A stretch of 64,000 bases of DNA from positions 186,001 through 250,000 of the forward strand of contig NZ_LLWC01000036.1 in assembly GCF_001561995.1 (NCBI RefSeq). The letters are read 5' to 3'. Within the stretch, counting starts at the first letter, position 1. Each line of letters starts with the position of its first letter. The stretch comes from Polycladidibacter hongkongensis (lineage in GTDB: Bacteria; Pseudomonadota; Alphaproteobacteria; Rhizobiales; Stappiaceae). The notes beneath the pieces were generated by a model. It was not told the DNA's origin and searched no databases. It saw only the letters and a list, made by a program, of their open reading frames with translations. Below are positions 35,484-45,496 of this stretch, one piece after another. The position numbers and the translations under genes are program-made.

Positions 35484-38400
35484 TTACGAGGCTTCGATGA
35501 ATCGCTCAGCAGTTTCTAGGTCCACAGAAACCAGTTGAGACACGCCCCTTTCCGCCATTGTTACGCCGAAAAGGCGATTCATGCGGGCCATGGTGATCGG
35601 GTTATGCGTAATGACCACAAAGCGGGTGGAGGTGTTTGTGGACATCTCCTCAAGTAGCGCGCAGTAGCGCTCAACATTGGCGTCATCCAGCGGGGCGTCG
35701 ACCTCGTCCAACACACAAATCGGAGCAGGATTTGTGAGGAAAACTGCGAAGATTAGAGCCATAGCGGTAAGTGCCTGCTCGCCACCGGAGAGCAGCGTCA
35801 TTGTCTGTGGCTTTTTCCCAGGTGGGCGCGCAAAGATCTCAAGACCAGCATCAAGTGGATCTTCAGAATCAACCAGCTTTAATTCTGCCGTGCCCCCTCC
35901 AAACAAATGGGTGAACAGCCGTTGGAAGTGATTGTTGACCTCATCAAAAGAGTTGAGCAGGCGTTCGCGGGCTTCCTTATTGAGATTCGCGATGGCGGAG
36001 CGGAGTTTCTTAATCGCCTCGATGAGGTCATCGCGCTCGTTGGTAAGCGTGGTGATTTGCCCGCCTAGCTCTTGCATTTCTTCCTCGGCACGCAGATTGA
36101 CGCCGCCCAAGCGTTCGCGTTCATTTTTTAGCCGCTCAAGGCGTTTTTCCTGCGCCGCCATATCCGGCAGGGGTGCATCCGCCTTAATCTCGGCGAGGCG
36201 CGCCAGCTCGCCAACGCCGACATCCAGTGTTTCCAGCACATGATGTTCGGTGTCTGAACGGCGTTCTTTTGCAGCTTGCAGGCGTTCTTCAGCGCGAATC
36301 TTGCGCTCACGAGCCCCGGCGAGCCCTTCCAGCGCCTCATTGGCGCGGCGATCGGCCTCTATCTGGCGCCGTTCGGCCTCTTGCAGGGCTGTGTCCGCCT
36401 CGCGCTTAGCTTCTTCAGCGGCAGAGATGGCGGACAACAGTTCTTGCCGTTTCAGCTCGATTTCTTCTGGCGCTTCCAACAGCATTTCCCGCTCTTCGCG
36501 GGTTTCTTGTGCGCGCCCTTGTAGCGTTTCCAGTTGCCGGCCGGCGTTTTCTGCGCGCTGCACCCAGTTTTGCCGTTCGCGGGCGATGGCGGCGATGCGG
36601 GCGGTGCGCTGCTGTTTTTGCTGGCTCAAGCCTTGCAGGGCGAGTTTGGCTTCGGCCAATTGTGCGCGAGCGCTGGCAGTTGCTGCTACGGCTTGCGAGA
36701 GGCGTAATTGCTGCTCTTGCATATCGGGCAGCTCCTCCAGCTGCATAACAGTCTCTTCCAGTGCCTCGTTGCAATCTGCCTGCTCCTCGGCAAGGCGGGC
36801 GAGTTGTTCTCGCGCGCTGGCCTCCTTGACCTCAAGTGCCGCGATTGCCCGCTGCGTTGCCGCCAACTGCTCTTGCAGTCGTGCGATTGTTCCCTGCTGC
36901 AGCTTCAGGGCAGTACGTTGAGATTGTTCTTGCGTGCGGGCAACGCCGAGGGCATTCGCAGCGCTTTCCAGCTCATTGGCGGCAGCTTCGGCAGCGGCTT
37001 CGAGCTCCTCCAGTACGCGTTGCAACTCGGCCAAGCGGTTGCGCTGCGCCAAACGTTGGGCAGCAGCTGTGGGCGCATCTGGCTTCAGACGCAGACCATC
37101 CCAGCGCCATAAATCCCCTTCCCTGCTGACAAGGCGCTGACCTGTGGCCAGATCCGGTTGCAGCGCATCCCCTTGCGTCTGTGCGACCACGCCGATCTGC
37201 TGTAAGCGGCGGCTCGCCTGCACAGGAGCCTTAACAAACTTACTCAAGGGCTCAGCGCCTGAGGGCAAATCAGGATCGCCGGATGACATAGGGCAGCCAC
37301 CCCAAAAAGCCGGGGCATCCTCTGCCAATGGCAACTCAAGATCATCGCCAAGAGCGGCGCCCAGCGCCATTTCGTAGCCCGCTTGCACGGTTAGTTGATC
37401 TGCCAAGGGAGGCCAATCCCCCACAGCTGCGGCCGCCAAAATGCTGGAAAGCGTGGCCGCCTCACTTTGTGCGCTGGTTAGGCGCTGGCGCGCATCAGCA
37501 AGCGGGCCACGGGCGGCAACCTCACGCTTTTGCGCGGTGTCCACTGCACTTTCTGCCTCAATCAGCTGCTCTTCCAGCTCGGCCAGTTCCTCGCGCGCCA
37601 TCTCCAATTCTTCTAGGTGTTCGCCGTTCTGCCGAGCGCGGTCAATTTCTTCTTGCAGGCCTTGCAACAGGCTTTGCAGCGCGCGCGCCTGATCGGCAAA
37701 GCGCTGCTGGCGTGCTTTCTCACGCTCAAGCTTTTGTTGTAGCTGGTTTTGCAAAGCTGCCATTTGCGCTTGGGCCTGCGTGGCGGCGCTTTCCGCTGCT
37801 TCAGCGGCGGCAAGATCTTGGGCTGCATCACCAACCCGCTCTTCCAGCTCCTCAGCCTGCGCCTGCGCCCCTTCCTCTAGCTGTTGAAGCTCGAGCTCTT
37901 CTTCGCCAAGCTCTTCCAGATAGCTATCGTTTTCCTGTTGCAGCGCCTGTTCGCGGGCGATGTCCTCTTGCAGTTGCTGCATGCGCCCTTCCAGCTCGGC
38001 AAGGCGTGTTTTGATGCGGCGTTCTTCCGCATCCATTTCTTTGCTGGCGATAACAAGACGCTGGTGCGCAGCGCCGGTGGAGGCAGCTGCATCGCGCATT
38101 TGCGGCAGTTTATGGGCAGCAATTGCCTGTTCTTTTGCGGCGGCGGCCTGCGTGCCGGAGATATCTGCAAGTGCCGCATTGGCCTCGGCAAAGGCTTTAC
38201 GCGCGCTATCAAGCGCTGCGGTTGCTTCTTGCCAGCGCAAATACAAAATTGTGGCTTCGGCTCGGCGGATGTCGGAGGACAGATTGCGATAGCGCGAGGC
38301 CTGTCGCGCTTGGCGCTTCAAACTATCAACCTGCGTATCCAACTGGGTGAGCACATCCTCCAACCGCTCCAAATTGGTTTCGGCGGCACGGAGGCGGATT

Positions 38401-38942
38401 TCCGCCTCGTTACGACGGCTGTGCAGGCCGGATATTCCTGCTGCCTCTTCAAGCACCTTACGACGAGCTGTTGGCTTGGCGGAGATCATCTCGCCGATTT
38501 GCCCTTGCCGCACCATGGAGGGCGAGCGGGCGCCGGTGGAGGCGTCGGCAAAGAGCAGCTGCACATCGCGGGCGCGCACATCCTTGCCATTCATCTTGTA
38601 GACAGAGCCAGCCTCACGCTCGATACGGCGCGTAACTTCTAAGGTTTGCGCGCCAGCAAACGCTTCTGGTCCGCTTTGGCTATCATTATCCAGAAATACA
38701 GTAACTTCGGCGGTGTTGCGCGCTGGCCGGTTTAGGCTACCGGAGAAGATAACATCGTCCATGCCCGAGGCGCGCATATTCTTATAGGAGTTCTCTCCCA
38801 TAACCCAGCGCAGGGCCTCAACCAGATTGGACTTGCCACAGCCGTTCGGGCCAACCACACCAGTCAGACCATCTTCGATGACAAATTCCATCGGCTCGAC
38901 AAATGATTTGAAGCCGATGATACGAAGGCGCTGGAATTTCAC
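35484..38942 (-). CDS. smc: Chromosome segregation protein SMC
   Basis: An ATPase of about 1152 residues that compacts and segregates the chromosome with ScpAB. Walker A GPNGCGKSN is at about residues 31-39; two long coiled-coil arms flank a hinge (about 505-640); the C-terminal head has the signature LLSGGEQALTAMAL and Walker B PICVLDEVDAPLDD. The frame opens at 38984, but a GTG at 38942 with GGAGG eight bases before it gives the standard N-terminus KFQRLRIIGFKSF. Long opposite-strand open frames over the coils are composition artefacts. Confidence 0.96.
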   Translation of the reverse strand: MKFQRLRIIGFKSFVEPMEFVIEDGLTGVVGPNGCGKSNLVEALRWVMGENSYKNMRASGMDDVIFSGSLNRPARNTAEVTVFLDNDSQSGPEAFAGAQTLEVTRRIEREAGSVYKMNGKDVRARDVQLLFADASTGARSPSMVRQGQIGEMISAKPTARRKVLEEAAGISGLHSRRNEAEIRLRAAETNLERLEDVLTQLDTQVDSLKRQARQASRYRNLSSDIRRAEATILYLRWQEATAALDSARKAFAEANAALADISGTQAAAAKEQAIAAHKLPQMRDAAASTGAAHQRLVIASKEMDAEERRIKTRLAELEGRMQQLQEDIAREQALQQENDSYLEELGEEELELQQLEEGAQAQAEELEERVGDAAQDLAAAEAAESAATQAQAQMAALQNQLQQKLEREKARQQRFADQARALQSLLQGLQEEIDRARQNGEHLEELEMAREELAELEEQLIEAESAVDTAQKREVAARGPLADARQRLTSAQSEAATLSSILAAAAVGDWPPLADQLTVQAGYEMALGAALGDDLELPLAEDAPAFWGGCPMSSGDPDLPSGAEPLSKFVKAPVQASRRLQQIGVVAQTQGDALQPDLATGQRLVSREGDLWRWDGLRLKPDAPTAAAQRLAQRNRLAELQRVLEELEAAAEAAANELESAANALGVARTQEQSQRTALKLQQGTIARLQEQLAATQRAIAALEVKEASAREQLARLAEEQADCNEALEETVMQLEELPDMQEQQLRLSQAVAATASARAQLAEAKLALQGLSQQKQQRTARIAAIARERQNWVQRAENAGRQLETLQGRAQETREEREMLLEAPEEIELKRQELLSAISAAEEAKREADTALQEAERRQIEADRRANEALEGLAGARERKIRAEERLQAAKERRSDTEHHVLETLDVGVGELARLAEIKADAPLPDMAAQEKRLERLKNERERLGGVNLRAEEEMQELGGQITTLTNERDDLIEAIKKLRSAIANLNKEARERLLNSFDEVNNHFQRLFTHLFGGGTAELKLVDSEDPLDAGLEIFARPPGKKPQTMTLLSGGEQALTAMALIFAVFLTNPAPICVLDEVDAPLDDANVERYCALLEEMSTNTSTRFVVITHNPITMARMNRLFGVTMAERGVSQLVSVDLETAERFIEAS

Positions 38943-39044
38943 TGTGCGCGCCTCCGCGCTGTGTGCTGCTTTATTGCGAGACAATCACAAGTGGGCACAT
39001 CAAAGCTGCAGCGTACGGAGTGCCCGTACGCTGCGCTGAAGCCA

Positions 39045-39686
39045 TTAAAGATGCTTGTCGACTTGCTCGCTAAGCTGTTCAATCGAGAGCGCCCCGCTCT
39101 GCTTGTCACCGTTGATAAAGAATGTCGGCGTCGAATCAACGCCCAGTTTATTGGAGGCGTGATTGCGCGTGGCTGTCACTCCGTCCAGAATTTCCTGATT
39201 TGTCAAGCATTCTTCGAATTGTTGCTTGCTCATGCCCAGTTGCTGACCAAGTTTCAACAATGCACCATAGGGATTATCGGTGAATGCCCAATTGCGCTGC
39301 TGATCGAACATGGTGGACAAAGTGGCAAAGTACTTATCCTGCGGCTGACAGCGGGCCATCATTGAGGCCGCAGCGGCGACAGGGTCCAGAGGGAATTCGC
39401 GGAAGATGAAGCGAACCTTACCGGTGTCGATGTACTTATCCTTGAACGCCTTAAAGGTGTCTTTGTGGAAAGAGGCACAGTGACCACAAGTCATCGAGGC
39501 GTATTCGATCACAGTTACCGGAGCGTCTGCACTACCCAGCTGCATATCGCCGAGCGGGCTTGCCTGTGCAAGATCTTCCTGCGATTGGGCCAAAGCAGAA
39601 ACAGGTGCAAGGCCGAGGGCCAACGTGGAAGCTCCCAGAAGCGCAGTCCCGGTGTGGCTGAGTAGGTCTCTACGAGTAAAGGTCAC
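39045..39686 (-). CDS. DsbA-family thioredoxin-like protein, exported by Tat
   Basis: A 213-residue exported thiol oxidoreductase. The N-terminus TRRDLLSHTGTALLGAS is a twin-arginine signal followed by a cut site near ALA-Q. The active site CGHC is at residues 67-70, and the cis-proline segment reads STPTFFING. It is upstream of smc in the conserved mutY-dciA-dsbA-smc neighbourhood. A second copy lies 177 bases upstream. The start is a GTG. Confidence 0.9.
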   Translation of the reverse strand: MTFTRRDLLSHTGTALLGASTLALGLAPVSALAQSQEDLAQASPLGDMQLGSADAPVTVIEYASMTCGHCASFHKDTFKAFKDKYIDTGKVRFIFREFPLDPVAAAASMMARCQPQDKYFATLSTMFDQQRNWAFTDNPYGALLKLGQQLGMSKQQFEECLTNQEILDGVTATRNHASNKLGVDSTPTFFINGDKQSGALSIEQLSEQVDKHL

Positions 39687-39863
39687 GATCTCTAATCCTA
39701 ACTAAATCTGTTGTGCCTCATCGAGGCGCTGGCCCAAAATGGCACTAAGAAGTTACTTTGGTCAACTCAGATTAGAACCATGCCATAATTATGTTAGGTT
39801 ACTGACAGTGCTAGATTTTCCCCAGTTTTTCAGGATCACTTCTGCGTGAACATCATCAATTGC

Positions 39864-40517
39864 TCAATAGCCCTTGGCAATTTGCTCATTCAAAATCTCT
39901 TGCAGCTGATCATAGGGCAGTGCGCCAACATATTTTTTGCCGTTAATAAAGAAGGTTGGCGTTGCTGTTACCCCCAGCACCTTGGTTGCATGATTATGGG
40001 TTTCCAGTAGCATGTCCAGCACTTGTTGATTAGATATCGCTGCGTCAACTTGCTTTTGGCTAAGACCAAACTGCCTTCCCATTTTCACCAGGGCCGCATA
40101 TGGGTCCTTCGTGTACGCCCAGTCCCGCTGATGCACGAACATCACCTCAAGATATTCTGCATAGGCTTCATGGGGCAGAGCCCGCCCGATCATGTAGGCG
40201 GCGCTGGCGACTGCATCTAAAGGAAACTCTCGTGTGACATAATAGAGTTTGCCGGTATCAATAAACTCTTCCTTGATTAACGGTTTGATCTTTTTTGCAA
40301 AGTGCCCGCAATGACTGCAAGTAAGAGATGAATATTCCACCATATAAACAGGAGCTTTTGAGGTGCCCTCGCTGAGTATCTGAAGTTCAGTTTCCGGCAG
40401 GAGTTGCTCTTTGGTATACTCCTCAGCCCGCGCCCCGCTCAGCAGATAGGCCAGTGCCACAATGCTAAGAGCAATAGCAGCGGCGATAGATCGCAGATGT
40501 GGGCGCAACTGAAACAC
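39864..40517 (-). CDS. DsbA-family thioredoxin-like protein, second copy
   Basis: A 217-residue paralogue of the next gene, with the same spacing and an active site CSHC at residues 67-70 and ATPTFFING for the cis-proline. Its signal is an ordinary hydrophobic one (IAAAIALSIVALAYLLSGARA) without the twin arginines, so it is probably sent out by Sec rather than Tat. The start is a GTG with AGGAG six bases before it. Confidence 0.9.
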   Translation of the reverse strand: MFQLRPHLRSIAAAIALSIVALAYLLSGARAEEYTKEQLLPETELQILSEGTSKAPVYMVEYSSLTCSHCGHFAKKIKPLIKEEFIDTGKLYYVTREFPLDAVASAAYMIGRALPHEAYAEYLEVMFVHQRDWAYTKDPYAALVKMGRQFGLSQKQVDAAISNQQVLDMLLETHNHATKVLGVTATPTFFINGKKYVGALPYDQLQEILNEQIAKGY

Positions 40518-40913
40518 GGGCGTCTCCTGAATAATCTAGTTTGGCCATTGGCCCGCACAGCGAGCCGCGCGTTGGCGCGAACAGTTCTCGAGTGACCCTG
40601 AGGATCTAGCCAAAAATCTACAACTGCCGTTCTAGCAAATGTTTAAGAGGGCTGGAGTGCGACATGGTGGCGCTTGACGCATACGGGTCATTTGGCCGCA
40701 GAGAACAAGGAAAACGCGCAAGGCGCATATGGAGACACGCTAAGATGGCCTGACAGCAGAGGTACTGTGAAGTTTTGATAAAATTTCTATGGATGAGGCT
40801 GAATAGAGGGCGCAATTCTAGTGTTTTTCACGCATAATACGCTGATTGTGATCGTCACAGGCAATTCGCCGGTGATGGCCTTGAGGTTTTGTAAACAATC
40901 TGGTGTTTTGCTG
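40518..40913. other. divergent intergenic region, dsbA copy 2 / Inh-like lipoprotein
   Basis: No gene, RNA or motif that I can support. Short open frames here have poor composition and no ribosome sites. Promoters for both neighbours should be inside. Confidence 0.3.
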
Positions 40914-41417
40914 ATGCGTCCATTCTTTAGTGCAGTGTCAATTTGTCTGGCTTTGAGCGCCTGTCAGGCCTACTCTAAAAAAGAGTTTGTTGATGGCCCT
41001 TCTGTGGAAGAACTCAGTCAGCAAGTTGAGGCGGAGCAGGCCGAGAGCCTCCCTCCCCTCGCGTACAATGGCACTGCCGATCTGACCGCCCTCACAGCAC
41101 AGCCATGGAACGTGGATGAAGGCCTTGGTACCGCAAATGGCACTTGCCAGCTTGAGTTCTCCAAACAGCCTGCTCCGCTAACAGCAGGAGGGACAGCTTC
41201 TGCAAGTGCTGTCATCGCCAGCCAGTTTGGCGGCAGTGCGATCGTTGCGGGGTGCAATAGCGAAGCGCTTAAAAGCGTCAGCAAGTGGGTCATGAACGGC
41301 GACACGATCGAGCTGCATAACACGCAGACAGGTGCAACCGCGTTTTTGCTCATGGAACGGCCTGATTTGCTGCTGGGTTATACGGCTGCGGGAGCAGATC
41401 TCGTTGTTAGCTTGTGA
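40914..41417 (+). CDS. Lipoprotein with AprI/Inh-type protease-inhibitor domain (Omp19-like)
   Basis: A 167-residue lipoprotein: the signal LALSAC ends in the lipobox cysteine at residue 17. The C-terminal part (about 72-167) has the Inh/Omp19 layout of a small beta barrel with a cysteine pair (NGTCQLEF and VAGCNSE) and KSVSKWVMNGDTIEL. Such proteins inhibit bacterial or host proteases; Brucella Omp19 is a member. The frame opens at 40821, but the ATG at 40914 sits right before the signal. Confidence 0.8.
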   Translation: MRPFFSAVSICLALSACQAYSKKEFVDGPSVEELSQQVEAEQAESLPPLAYNGTADLTALTAQPWNVDEGLGTANGTCQLEFSKQPAPLTAGGTASASAVIASQFGGSAIVAGCNSEALKSVSKWVMNGDTIELHNTQTGATAFLLMERPDLLLGYTAAGADLVVSL

Positions 41418-41438
41418 TGCACTTAACACACGCGAGAA

Positions 41439-41951
41439 TTAGTTGCTGCTTTTCGCGCGAATGGCTGTCCCGAGTTTTTCTAAGGCCGCGCGCAAACGAT
41501 CATCTTGCACTGGAGCGACGACTTTCTGAATCTGCGCCTTTTCCGCTGCGCTGATCTGTTTGGGAGGTTGCTTCTTTATGGTTTGTGGACGCATAGGCTG
41601 GCGCTGCATCACTTTGATGCGGCCCACGGCGCACCAACCGAAAAAGCGATTGATCCGCTCACGCAGCTGAGGAATTTCATGGGAGAAGAACAAAGAGGTA
41701 GGACCGTCGGTATAGACAAGCAATGTGGCAGGCTCGGCCAGCTGTTCCCCGTCGGCATTCTTTGTTCTGGGCCAGATCAGCTGTCCGGGTTGGACTTTCT
41801 CGCTATATCTTGGACCAACCAGCTCCGGCCAAGCGGCAATCAAGTCGACACTGGCGAAGCCGCGCTTGCGCGCTGCGGGGGTCAACGTGGTGTTGACCAG
41901 CTCACTCAGCTGATGCGCCGTATGCTGCCGTTTTTTCGCCTGACTTGCCAT
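41439..41951 (-). CDS. DciA-like protein (DUF721)
   Basis: A protein of about 170 residues with a DUF721 domain (about 10-100, AWPELVGPRYSEKVQPGQLIWP and LFFSHEIPQLRERINRFFG). DciA-type proteins load or assist the replicative helicase in bacteria without DnaC. The C-terminal tail is charged and low in order. It is divergent from mutY, as in related genomes. An alternative start lies two codons earlier. Confidence 0.82.
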   Translation of the reverse strand: MASQAKKRQHTAHQLSELVNTTLTPAARKRGFASVDLIAAWPELVGPRYSEKVQPGQLIWPRTKNADGEQLAEPATLLVYTDGPTSLFFSHEIPQLRERINRFFGWCAVGRIKVMQRQPMRPQTIKKQPPKQISAAEKAQIQKVVAPVQDDRLRAALEKLGTAIRAKSSN

Positions 41952-42101
41952 TTTCATTACCGCTGTTAAACCACCTAATTACGGCGGCGGTGTGACCGTT
42001 GTTTTTACCTAGACTATTTAATCCCTTCTTTAATGGGTACCTTGAAATACCAAGAGACCCCAAGATGTAAGGGAGTTTACCTGCAAGTTTGAAAGTTCAC
42101 T

Positions 42102-43238
42102 ATGCAAGAAAGCTCAGAACTACTTCAATGGTATGACAGAAACCATCGCGAACTGCCATGGCGAACCAGCCCAGTCCGGCAAAAATCCGGTGCAAAACCT
42201 AATGCATACCATGTCTGGCTTTCCGAAGTGATGCTGCAACAAACAACGGTTGCAGCCGTTAAAGACTACTTTACCCGCTTTATCCGGCGCTGGCCGTGCC
42301 TCGAAGATTTGGCTAACAGTGACTTGGATGACGTGCTTAAGGAATGGGCGGGGCTTGGCTACTACTCACGGGCGCGTAATCTGCATAAGTGTGCGCAGCA
42401 TGTCGCCTCCGTCTTTAGCGGAGAATTCCCGTCAAGCGAGAAAGAGTTGTTGGATCTGCCGGGAGTGGGGCCGTATACAGCCGCTGCCATCACCGCTATT
42501 GCGTTTAACAAACACGCTGCTGTGGTGGATGGCAATGTTGAGCGCGTGCTCTCACGCCTTGCTGCGCTGGAGACGCCCTTACCCACACTAAAGCGGCCTG
42601 TAAAGGACCTGATGGGGCAACTTACGCCCAAAGACAGGCCCGGCGATTTTGCTCAGGCCGTGATGGATCTTGGCGCCACGGTCTGCACTGCGCGCAACCC
42701 TGCTTGTGGGCTTTGCCCATGGATGCAGCGTTGCCAAGGGCGCTTAACTGGCATTCACGAAAGCTTGCCGCGCAAACGACCCAAAAAGGCCAAGCCGACA
42801 CGTTACGGCGCGGCGTTTGTGATAAAACAAAAAGATGGTGCGGTGCTGCTGCGCAAGCGGCATGCAAAAGGCCTACTTGGCGGTATGAGTGAGGTTCCCG
42901 GCACAGATTGGCGGGTCAGTTCCGCTGCGCCATCTTGCGTCACCGCTCAAGAGTGGGTGCAATGGGCTGGCGCGGGAGATGGTGCGGCTAAAGATGAAGC
43001 ACTGTCGCTGCCCTTTAAGGGACTGTCGCTTGAGATGCCAGAGACCATGTCTTTGTGTGCCGAACCTGTGAAGCATACGTTCACGCATTTCCATCTCTAC
43101 CTGCAGGTGTTTTGCTGCGAACTCGAATATGGGCTAAACCTGCCGGAGAATTGTTGGTGGTCGCTCCCTAATGCTTTGGCTGGGGAAGCCTTGCCAACCG
43201 TCTTTAAGAAGGCCTTGCGCGCAGCGCAGTGCCTCTAG
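42102..43238 (+). CDS. mutY: A/G-specific adenine glycosylase MutY
   Basis: A 378-residue DNA repair enzyme removing adenine mispaired with 8-oxoguanine. It has SEVMLQQTTV with the catalytic Glu at about 42, the helix-hairpin-helix LPGVGPYTAAAI, the catalytic Asp in VVDGNVERV, and cluster ligands CTARNPACGLCPWMQRC. The C-terminal Nudix-like domain (from about 225, RYGAAFVIKQKDGAVLLRKR) recognises oxoguanine. Divergent from dciA. Confidence 0.95.
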   Translation: MQESSELLQWYDRNHRELPWRTSPVRQKSGAKPNAYHVWLSEVMLQQTTVAAVKDYFTRFIRRWPCLEDLANSDLDDVLKEWAGLGYYSRARNLHKCAQHVASVFSGEFPSSEKELLDLPGVGPYTAAAITAIAFNKHAAVVDGNVERVLSRLAALETPLPTLKRPVKDLMGQLTPKDRPGDFAQAVMDLGATVCTARNPACGLCPWMQRCQGRLTGIHESLPRKRPKKAKPTRYGAAFVIKQKDGAVLLRKRHAKGLLGGMSEVPGTDWRVSSAAPSCVTAQEWVQWAGAGDGAAKDEALSLPFKGLSLEMPETMSLCAEPVKHTFTHFHLYLQVFCCELEYGLNLPENCWWSLPNALAGEALPTVFKKALRAAQCL

Positions 43239-43283
43239 CGCGTGCGCGCCACCGGCGTGTCATCCGCTGGAGGCGAAAAAAGA

Positions 43284-43309
43284 ATTGGGCCAGTAGCTAC
43301 TGGCCCAAT
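43284..43309 (-). terminator. terminator of the TonB receptor gene
   Basis: A perfect 26-base palindrome (ATTGGGCCAGTAG and its complement). On the minus strand it is followed by a T run (TTCTTTTTT), ten bases past the receptor stop. It may also stop mutY read-through. Confidence 0.8.
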
Positions 43310-43318
43310 ACCGTTTGA

Positions 43319-45496
43319 TTAGAACTTGTAGGCAACAGAGGCTTTCAAATTTGTGCCTTTTGCATAGTAGCCATTAAAGAACGGACGATATGCTTTGTTA
43401 AACACATTATCGATTGCGGCGGTAAACTCCACACCTTTGAAGCGTCCATCTTGAGGAGCGACTTTAACAAACAGATTGTGAACTGAGTAGCCTTTGGCCT
43501 TTGCCCCACCTTCCATCCATTCTACTTCGTGATGCCGTTCGCCAACAAATGAACCCCGCCAGCCTAACGTTACGCCTTGCTCTGGGAATTTGTAGCCTGC
43601 CATCAAACCTAGCTTTTCAGGCGCAACACCAATTGAGCCAATAGAAGCTTTCGTAGGTGACAGAGGTGTGCCCTTCATTTTCCCAAAGCCTTTTGCATAG
43701 GTAACAGCTCCAAAAAAGTTGTGATGGGAGTAATACAGCTCCAATTCAACTCCTGCCGTGTTGTAACCTGCTTTATTGGTATATGTCGGAGAAGGATCCC
43801 CTAAAATATAGTCTCCGCGCGTTCTTCCAATATTATCAGTGACTTGATTGTGATAAAAGAGCGCCCGACCTGATAAATAATCTTGGGAAGAAAACACATC
43901 TTCAGCCGAGAAATTGAAGCCAACCCTTTTCGCGTCGACCCACTCTGATTTTAGCTCATTACTCGTGCGATAACGAATGCTATCGGTATCGTAGATTTCG
44001 TCAAAAATTGGCGCTCTCTGCTTCTTTGCCCAGCCAGCAAAGAAGCTCAAATTCTCATTGATTTCATAGTCAAGAGAAAGTGAAGGGGAGATACCATGAC
44101 GCCAGATTGTACCATAGTCATCACCTTTTTCACCATCAATTACAGGTGTATTGTAATCATTTGCCAGATTTGGCACACCTGTTGTTTTAATAACATCGTA
44201 CCTCAAACCGGGGGTAATGGTTAAGCCGTTTTGCAGCGAGATCGCGCCTTCAAGCCAAGCAGAGTGGACGGTCTGCTGCCCTTCAGGATAATAATAGGGC
44301 GCAAAAAGACCGTAATTTTTGTCTGGGTCATTTTTGTAGCGATCATAATACGACCAGTGTTTACGATCGACCACAGAGAACTGATAGCCATAGGATAGAT
44401 CAAGGTCGGCACCATCGAATTCAAATGAACTCATGTTACGCAGATCAAAACCATATGTCTGATAGTTTGTCTCGCTGCGGTCCCCATGCTGACTAGTATA
44501 TGGGCGCGCAGTTTTGTCCAGCCGCTCACTCTTTTGCAGGGTTTGGGCCCAAGTAACTTTAGCTGCCAGATCAATTAACGGGTTATCTGGGCTGTACCGA
44601 TACTTTAAAGAAGCTGAACTATCGCGCAACTCTCTTTGCACCGACATCCGCCTGTAAGCCCCTTCACGCCCGTAACGCCGAATATTATAGGGACTTGGCA
44701 ACGAACCACGTTTTGAAGCCCATGGAGTGACATCATCACTAAAGGAGGACAGGGCGCTGAGCTCAACAAAGTGATCCTCTCGCTCCAAACTGGCCTTCAC
44801 ATGTCCTGAAAGCACTTTCGCGCCGGAGAAGAACAGGTTGTCGCCTGCACCATCAACAAAATCGTCATTCTTTCGATGGGTCAACGCCCCAAGAACATGA
44901 ACACCAAGCTCCTCTGACTTGCCATAGGCGCTCAGTGACTTGATCAACTCATTGCCATTTGAGGCATATTTTAGTTTTGCCATTGCGCCATAGGTTTTGC
45001 CTGGCTCCAGCATGTCTTCAGCAGACTTTGTTTCTAGGGCAACAGAGCCACCAAAGGCACCATAGTGATCTGCATCGAACGCGCCCTTGCTCACTTCAGC
45101 GCGCTTCAGTAGCTCAGGCTCGATGAATATTGTACCTTGGCGATAGGCTTCAAAATCCTTTTGCGCGCCATCAATCGTAACGCGAACATCCTCTTGATCG
45201 TCAAACCCCATAACATTAATGGACTGTCCCTGAAGGCGGGCGCTGCCGTTAATATCAACTCCGGGCAGGATATTTAGAATTTCCGGGACTGTAGCAGCGT
45301 GAAGGCGCTCTACTGTTTGAGATCCGATAACCGACGTTGTCGTCTTTGCGCTATCTTTAGTTTCTTGTGTTAAAACAACAGGATCAAGCTCGATAGTATC
45401 TTTTTTTTTGTCGCTTTCTTGGGCGCTACCTGAGAAAGGCGTCACAAAAAGGGCAGAGATCCCGATGAGGACCGCACCCTTCCGTGTCAGTGTCAT
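43319..45496 (-). CDS. TonB-dependent receptor, hemoglobin/transferrin/lactoferrin-type
   Basis: A 725-residue outer-membrane barrel with signal peptide (to about residue 25), TonB box TIELDPVVLT, plug domain (about 45-165, LHAATVPEILNILPGVDING, GAFDADHYGAFGGSVALETK) and a C-terminal barrel ending in ASVAYKF. The plug resembles haem or iron-protein receptors; the true ligand is unknown. No ABC importer, TonB or haem gene is next to it. The leader carries an inverted repeat and a TGA-N9-TCA iron-box candidate. Confidence 0.85.
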   Translation of the reverse strand: MTLTRKGAVLIGISALFVTPFSGSAQESDKKKDTIELDPVVLTQETKDSAKTTTSVIGSQTVERLHAATVPEILNILPGVDINGSARLQGQSINVMGFDDQEDVRVTIDGAQKDFEAYRQGTIFIEPELLKRAEVSKGAFDADHYGAFGGSVALETKSAEDMLEPGKTYGAMAKLKYASNGNELIKSLSAYGKSEELGVHVLGALTHRKNDDFVDGAGDNLFFSGAKVLSGHVKASLEREDHFVELSALSSFSDDVTPWASKRGSLPSPYNIRRYGREGAYRRMSVQRELRDSSASLKYRYSPDNPLIDLAAKVTWAQTLQKSERLDKTARPYTSQHGDRSETNYQTYGFDLRNMSSFEFDGADLDLSYGYQFSVVDRKHWSYYDRYKNDPDKNYGLFAPYYYPEGQQTVHSAWLEGAISLQNGLTITPGLRYDVIKTTGVPNLANDYNTPVIDGEKGDDYGTIWRHGISPSLSLDYEINENLSFFAGWAKKQRAPIFDEIYDTDSIRYRTSNELKSEWVDAKRVGFNFSAEDVFSSQDYLSGRALFYHNQVTDNIGRTRGDYILGDPSPTYTNKAGYNTAGVELELYYSHHNFFGAVTYAKGFGKMKGTPLSPTKASIGSIGVAPEKLGLMAGYKFPEQGVTLGWRGSFVGERHHEVEWMEGGAKAKGYSVHNLFVKVAPQDGRFKGVEFTAAIDNVFNKAYRPFFNGYYAKGTNLKASVAYKF

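Noticed and set aside
36250-36921. Serine- and alanine-rich open frame opposite smc
   Set aside because: Low complexity caused by reading coiled-coil codons backwards; no homology features or start signals.
40618-40815. 65-codon minus-strand frame upstream of the Inh-like lipoprotein
   Set aside because: No ribosome site or recognisable feature; composition fits noncoding DNA.
43284-43309. Perfect 26-base palindrome considered as a regulator site
   Set aside because: Its position right after the receptor stop and the following T run fit a terminator better.
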